Shown here: positions 60,197 to 64,000 of the stretch, piece after piece | Numbering within the stretch: the first letter of the stretch is position 1 | How the letters are laid out: every line of letters starts with the position of its first letter | Assembly (NCBI GenBank): GCA_051294375.1 | Contig: CM119266.1 | Span: 18,586,087-18,650,086 of the forward strand | DNA from: Paraspadella gotoi | Taxonomy: Eukaryota > Chaetognatha | Reading direction: 5' to 3' | Length of the DNA: 64,000 nt | Program-made: the position numbers and the translations under genes | Notes under the pieces: generated by a model | Database searches by the model: none | What the model saw: the letters and a program-made list of their open reading frames with translations, nothing else | Told to the model about the DNA's origin: nothing

Positions 60197-60342
60197 TTCC
60201 TTCTCCCCCTGCGGGACTCCGCGCCATCTCCCACACGTCAACCTCCATTTCACTTCAATGGGACCGCGCGTTCGGCCTCGTCACCAACTACGAAGTCTCG
60301 CACCACCTGGCGGTCGACGCCGGCGCCTCTGACGGCGGAGAG
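60197..60342 (+). CDS. FN3 domain 3, first half (exon)
   Basis: Acceptor CCACCCCCAG; donor GAG|GTGAGA. Phase 1 in, phase 0 out. The linker codon (C joined to TT) gives leucine, then PSPPAGLRAISHTSTSISLQ with the core tryptophan in SLQWDRAFG and NYEVSHHL for strand C. An acidic/glycine loop (GASDGGE) ends the exon at the same place in the fold, and in the same phase, as the split in domain 1. Confidence 0.87.
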
Positions 60343-62026
60343 GTGAGATGGAAAAACAAAAGAGCGGAAAGAGACGGGACATTGACAGACTGAAGAGTAA
60401 TGAGAAAGAATTGAGTTGAATGTCCGATTCGTTTCATTCACGTTTTCCTCTACGTTTTGAAAAGTGAATTTTTCGAATCGCGTTTCTCAGTCACGCATAC
60501 GCTGTACTTTTCACTTGAAACTTCACAGAACACCTCAAAGACGAGAAATACCGAGTCTCATATGACCCACGAAGATACTTTACATGTGTTTTAGCTCGTT
60601 TTTAGACGATTAACTAAAATCTAGATAATAAACATTAGACTAAATTAGTTAATGACTAATCTCATGACCAGCGCCTTAACCTCTCTCTCATACCGCGCCA
60701 CCGCAAAAAGATAGCGAGTCGCCCACAGAGGACATCGCAACCGGGATTCAATCCGGATTTTGACCGAGAAATTCCGGCAAATCGCTCTCCGTCGCTCGAA
60801 AAAATTTGATTAGAGTCGTCGTCGTCGGCGGCAGCGTCCGGGGTCGTTGCACTCAGATCCTTTCAAAAGCGATCCTTGTTGTCACGATGTCATGATGTCA
60901 TCGCGTCTGATGTTAACCAATGGTTAATAACCATCGAATCTCACGTCAAACCGTATCGTCAAAGTTTAACGTCAACTTGTGACGTAAAACGACGTCAATT
61001 TTGGTTTCGTGTTCACGTCTGCTCTTTCTAGAACCAAAATATGATAGCGGACAGTGGGAAGAGATTAAAGGAGAAAGAAACAAAGAAAAAATCGAGAAAA
61101 TGAAAAAGAGAAAGAAAAAAATAAAAACGAGAAAGATATACGTATAAACGAACGAAGAATAATGAAACTTAGTAAATTTATAAAGTTGTAACAATGTAGA
61201 GTTCAAATGTGTGAAACGATTAAAAATAATTTTTCAATTGTTTTTTTTCTTCTCCCGTCGTCGATGTTATTCACCCTTTTTTTTCTTTTTCTTTTTTTAT
61301 TACCTTTTCTTTTCTTTTTTATTTACTTTTCCCCTTTTTTTTCCTTTTTATTATTCATTTTTATCGGTCGCCGACCTTTTCCTTATTTCCTTTCCTTCTT
61401 TCCTCCCTTTCCCCTCATCCGTTTCCGTATTTTATGCCCTGATCCACTAAACCCTTTTTTCTCTATAAATCCGCCCTACCCTTTCCATGACTTTTGCTCC
61501 ATTAAACCCTTTCCATTCCTTTCGCTCCATTTAACCCTTTCTCTGCCCTACTCTTTCCGCTTTTACTCTTTCTTTCACCTACCCGACTTTTTTGCTCCCC
61601 TAACACAAACTACCATACTCCCTTCTGCTTTTCCCATTCTCCTGTAACACTCCCATGCTCCTTTCATTCCCTCCCATTCCTTTTTGCTCCACTAATCCCC
61701 TCGCCGTCCCATTTCCGCCCGCTCCTGTTTGGGGGGGGGGGTGGAGCAGAAATCACCTGCTCGTCGTCCTTCCCGACATGTGGCACAAATTTGCAGCGGC
61801 AGTAAAAGCTGCGGCAGCATCGGTGACGGCAGAAGCGGCAGCACGGACGCCGCGGGACGAACGTTTAGCGTTTCGAGTAACTTGTGCAGTTTGTGCAGCG
61901 GCGCTGGCTGCAGCCCGGGAGTGGCCCGGGGCTGCTGCGGCGGCGGCGGCGGTCTCGCTGCCGCGGCGGTGCAGCGTCGGCGGCTGCTCTGTCGCGTGAG
62001 TGTTTTCATTGATGGAATAAGATCTT

Positions 62027-62107
<81 letters not shown>

Positions 62108-62660
62108 GGGTAGTTTTTCTTTCCTTTTATTATTTCTTTTTTTCTTTTATTTGCTTCTTTTCTTTCTTTTTCTTTTAATTTCTTTAATCCCCTTTCTCAC
62201 GCTGATGGCACTGGGCAAAAAAGGAAACACGCTAAACTTTCTTTTTTTTTCTTTTCCATTTATTTGCCAAATACAATGTGGAGCTTAAATCTGAGAGTTG
62301 AAAGTTGGAAACGACTTATGTCTTGTTTGGCTTTTGTCTGTGTTTTTTTAGTTATTTTCTTAGCCACCTTTCGGATTCGAGATTAGTCACTTTTGTATAT
62401 ATATTTAATTTATTTATATATACTAGAACTTTCTTTTATTCTTTTAATATTTAAATAAAAACCATTCTCTTATTTAATTTCCTTTCTATCTCAGTCAAAA
62501 CCAAATTAAAAATCATCTTTCTTTTCGTCTTTAACGCTGTCATCTCTCCCAAATTTTCGAGGAACATTTCTTAGAAATAGGCCCTTTTCCAATTTCTTTC
62601 TCATGGTTTTCAAGCAGTCACAGAAAAATGCACATCAAAAATTCAAAATCTATATTCGTA

Positions 62661-62700
<40 letters not shown>

Positions 62701-63638
62701 CTCTCATCTCTCTCTCTCTCTCTCTCTCTTTTCCGGTGTCTCCTCGTTAAACATAGCTCCGGACTGAAATTCTAGTCCATTTATCGAAATTGGAGGAAAT
62801 TGAATTCGTTATTCAATTCGGGGTCTGAACTGAAAACCAATTTAATCCAAATGACTAGAACTGACTAGACTAGTCTGCAACGTTTAATGCGTAGATAATT
62901 TAGGTTCCTTTAAATGTCATTGGGCACAAGTTTGAAAAATAAATATGTGCTTTGAGACTAATTCTGCATTGTGATCAAATGACACTGAATCAAATAAGTT
63001 TGGATGATTAATCTGTACGTAGTTTTAAACGCGTATCAAATTTCATTAAAGGATCAAGGACGTTGATTTAAAATCTTAATTTTAAGGTTTTGAGACTGTA
63101 ATACTATTAAAAATAGCTTTTATCATTGTGTCGAATAAAATGAATGGTTTGAAAAAAAAAATTGTGAGGGCCGTTTCATTAAAGGTGACGTTATAACGGG
63201 TAGCGTGATACGGGGACACGGCGTGACAGTCCGTGACAGGAAAAGACGTAACGTACCCGCGTGAGGGAACGATAACGTCTGACGCTTTAAATCTTAACTC
63301 GCTTCATGGTGTCAACACTAACTATGGGGTGGGAGCATCAAAGACGGAAATAAAACGGAATTCGCGAAATATTGGTCATTTAATGTTTAATATAATCTCG
63401 GTAGATGGTTCTAAAGTTGGTCGATAACCGCTGATTACTATTTTGTTTATAATCTCTAATTAATCAAATCTTTCTCCTATAGAATCTGTCTCGAGTCAAT
63501 ATTTCATCGTTTAGTAATTAGTACTCAGTCTATCCTTTACACGAAACAGATATGCCTTAAAATTAGTTATTCTAACCTTGATTATTTTTCTCTTTATCAC
63601 CCTCTCTCCCCCCTCTCGCTACCCCCGCCCCCGCACAG
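60343..63638 (+). other. Intron of the FN3 gene
   Basis: 3.3-kb intron containing T-rich sequence (61.23-61.70 kb), a GC-rich island (61740-61996), CT tracts (62032-62104 and 62665-62730) and a CpG-containing patch at 63180-63370. Its flanking exons join in frame, so no exon in between is required. Confidence 0.7.
61740..61996. other. CpG/GCG-rich island, possible alternative exon
   Basis: About 250 bp of CpG- and GCG/GCA-rich sequence. It ends at a perfect donor-like GTGAGT (61996-62001) and has TTTGCAG as a possible acceptor near 61796. All three plus frames are biased (Ala-rich, Gly/Cys/Ser-rich or Arg-rich). One plus frame (containing GSKSCGSIGDGRSGSTDAAG) is not simple homopolymer. It may be an alternative exon, an intronic CpG island or promoter, or trinucleotide expansion. 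Confidence 0.3.
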
Positions 63639-63777
63639 AGCATGAGCGTGAAGCAAACCACAGTGGAGATGACGAACCTGACAGGCCTCCTTCCCGGCCA
63701 CGCCTACCACATTGAGGTGGTCACGGTTGTCACTCCGACGCTGAAGAGTCAACCGCTTTACATCCAACACTGCACGA
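63639..63777 (+). CDS. FN3 domain 3, second half (exon)
   Basis: Acceptor CCCCCGCACAG and donor ACGA|GTGAGT; phase 0 in, phase 1 out. It encodes SMSVKQTTVEMTNLTGLLPG and HAYHIEVVTV (the LPGxxYxxxV motif), closing with YIQHCT. One N-x-S/T site (NLT) is present, consistent with extracellular exposure. Domain 3 totals 95 residues. The phase-1 exit matches the other domain boundaries, so more domains are expected to the right of the window. Confidence 0.87.
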
Positions 63778-64000
63778 GTGAGTCATCATGATGATGATCT
63801 GAATGATGGTGATCATAATGATGATTTTATTAGTGCCATGAAAATCTTACTGACTATGATAATAACGATGATAATGATGACGATAATGATAATGAGGTTG
63901 CGACAATGAAAATGATGATGAAGATAAGGTCAGCTAAGGTGATAACGATGATAATAATTTTGATGATAAAGATTAAAGACAAGAAATAACGATGATTGAG
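63778..64000 (+). repeat. Intron start with GAT repeats
   Basis: The donor is followed by ATGATGATGATC and an irregular GAT/AAT trinucleotide array to the window edge. Confidence 0.8.

Noticed and set aside
61655-62106. Ala-rich and Gly-rich proteins over the CpG island, both strands
   Set aside because: Several frames on both strands are equally open through a GCG-rich block; none has both splice signals with a supported phase. Kept only as a possible alternative exon.

Overview
This is a piece of a draft nuclear genome from an animal, most likely an invertebrate. The evidence is GT-AG introns with pyrimidine-rich acceptors, fibronectin type III (FN3) exons in the animal phase-1 pattern, tRNA-like SINE heads, a hAT-type transposon end and very heavy simple-sequence DNA (CT/GA, CGT, CAT, CAA, TTTA, TTTC). 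I cannot name the phylum. Nothing here looks prokaryotic: there are no operons, CRISPR arrays or phage genes. By eye most of the window is intergenic or intronic repeat, and much of its large-scale structure looks like draft-assembly redundancy.

Layout. 1-16564: a diverged inverted repeat (1-905 against 2077-2828), then a 7418-bp direct duplication (1128-8545 and 9147-16564, offset 8019, identical wherever I compared it) whose copies abut a 601-bp foldback (8546-9146). Each copy holds two tRNA-like SINE candidates and a roughly 40-bp purine minisatellite. 16565-19150: AT-rich and purine-rich spacer. 19150-50038: one repeat unit present in several incomplete and increasingly indel-ridden versions (19150-20058, 20084-24452, 24463-35292, about 35.5-50.04 kb). 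The last version also contains two blocks of near-random, G-skewed sequence (39.7-42.2 and 47.03-48.0 kb). Inside the unit are a coding-looking minus-strand block broken by indels, a hAT-like end, a telomere-like MITE and about 1 kb of mixed trinucleotide repeats. 50.1-64 kb: the only convincing gene region, all on the plus strand.

The gene. Seven plus-strand exons between 53442 and 63777 splice in frame (858 nt, 286 codons) into three consecutive FN3 domains, entering and leaving in phase 1. The protein therefore continues beyond what is seen here, and probably beyond the right edge. It is an FN3-repeat protein, probably an extracellular or receptor protein; a receptor tyrosine phosphatase ectodomain is possible but unproven. 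A separate exon at 50107-50259 encodes a transmembrane helix with a basic stop-transfer end, interrupted by an apparent one-base frameshift. It lies 5' of the FN3 exons, the wrong order for a type I receptor, so it belongs to a neighbouring gene or is misplaced by assembly.

I found no convincing new biological system. The items most worth a second look are the MITE-like family with degenerate telomere-repeat interiors and inverted ends, the hidden minus-strand coding block, the misplaced transmembrane exon, a small multi-hairpin GC island in an FN3 intron, and the duplication/foldback architecture, which must first be tested as an assembly artefact.
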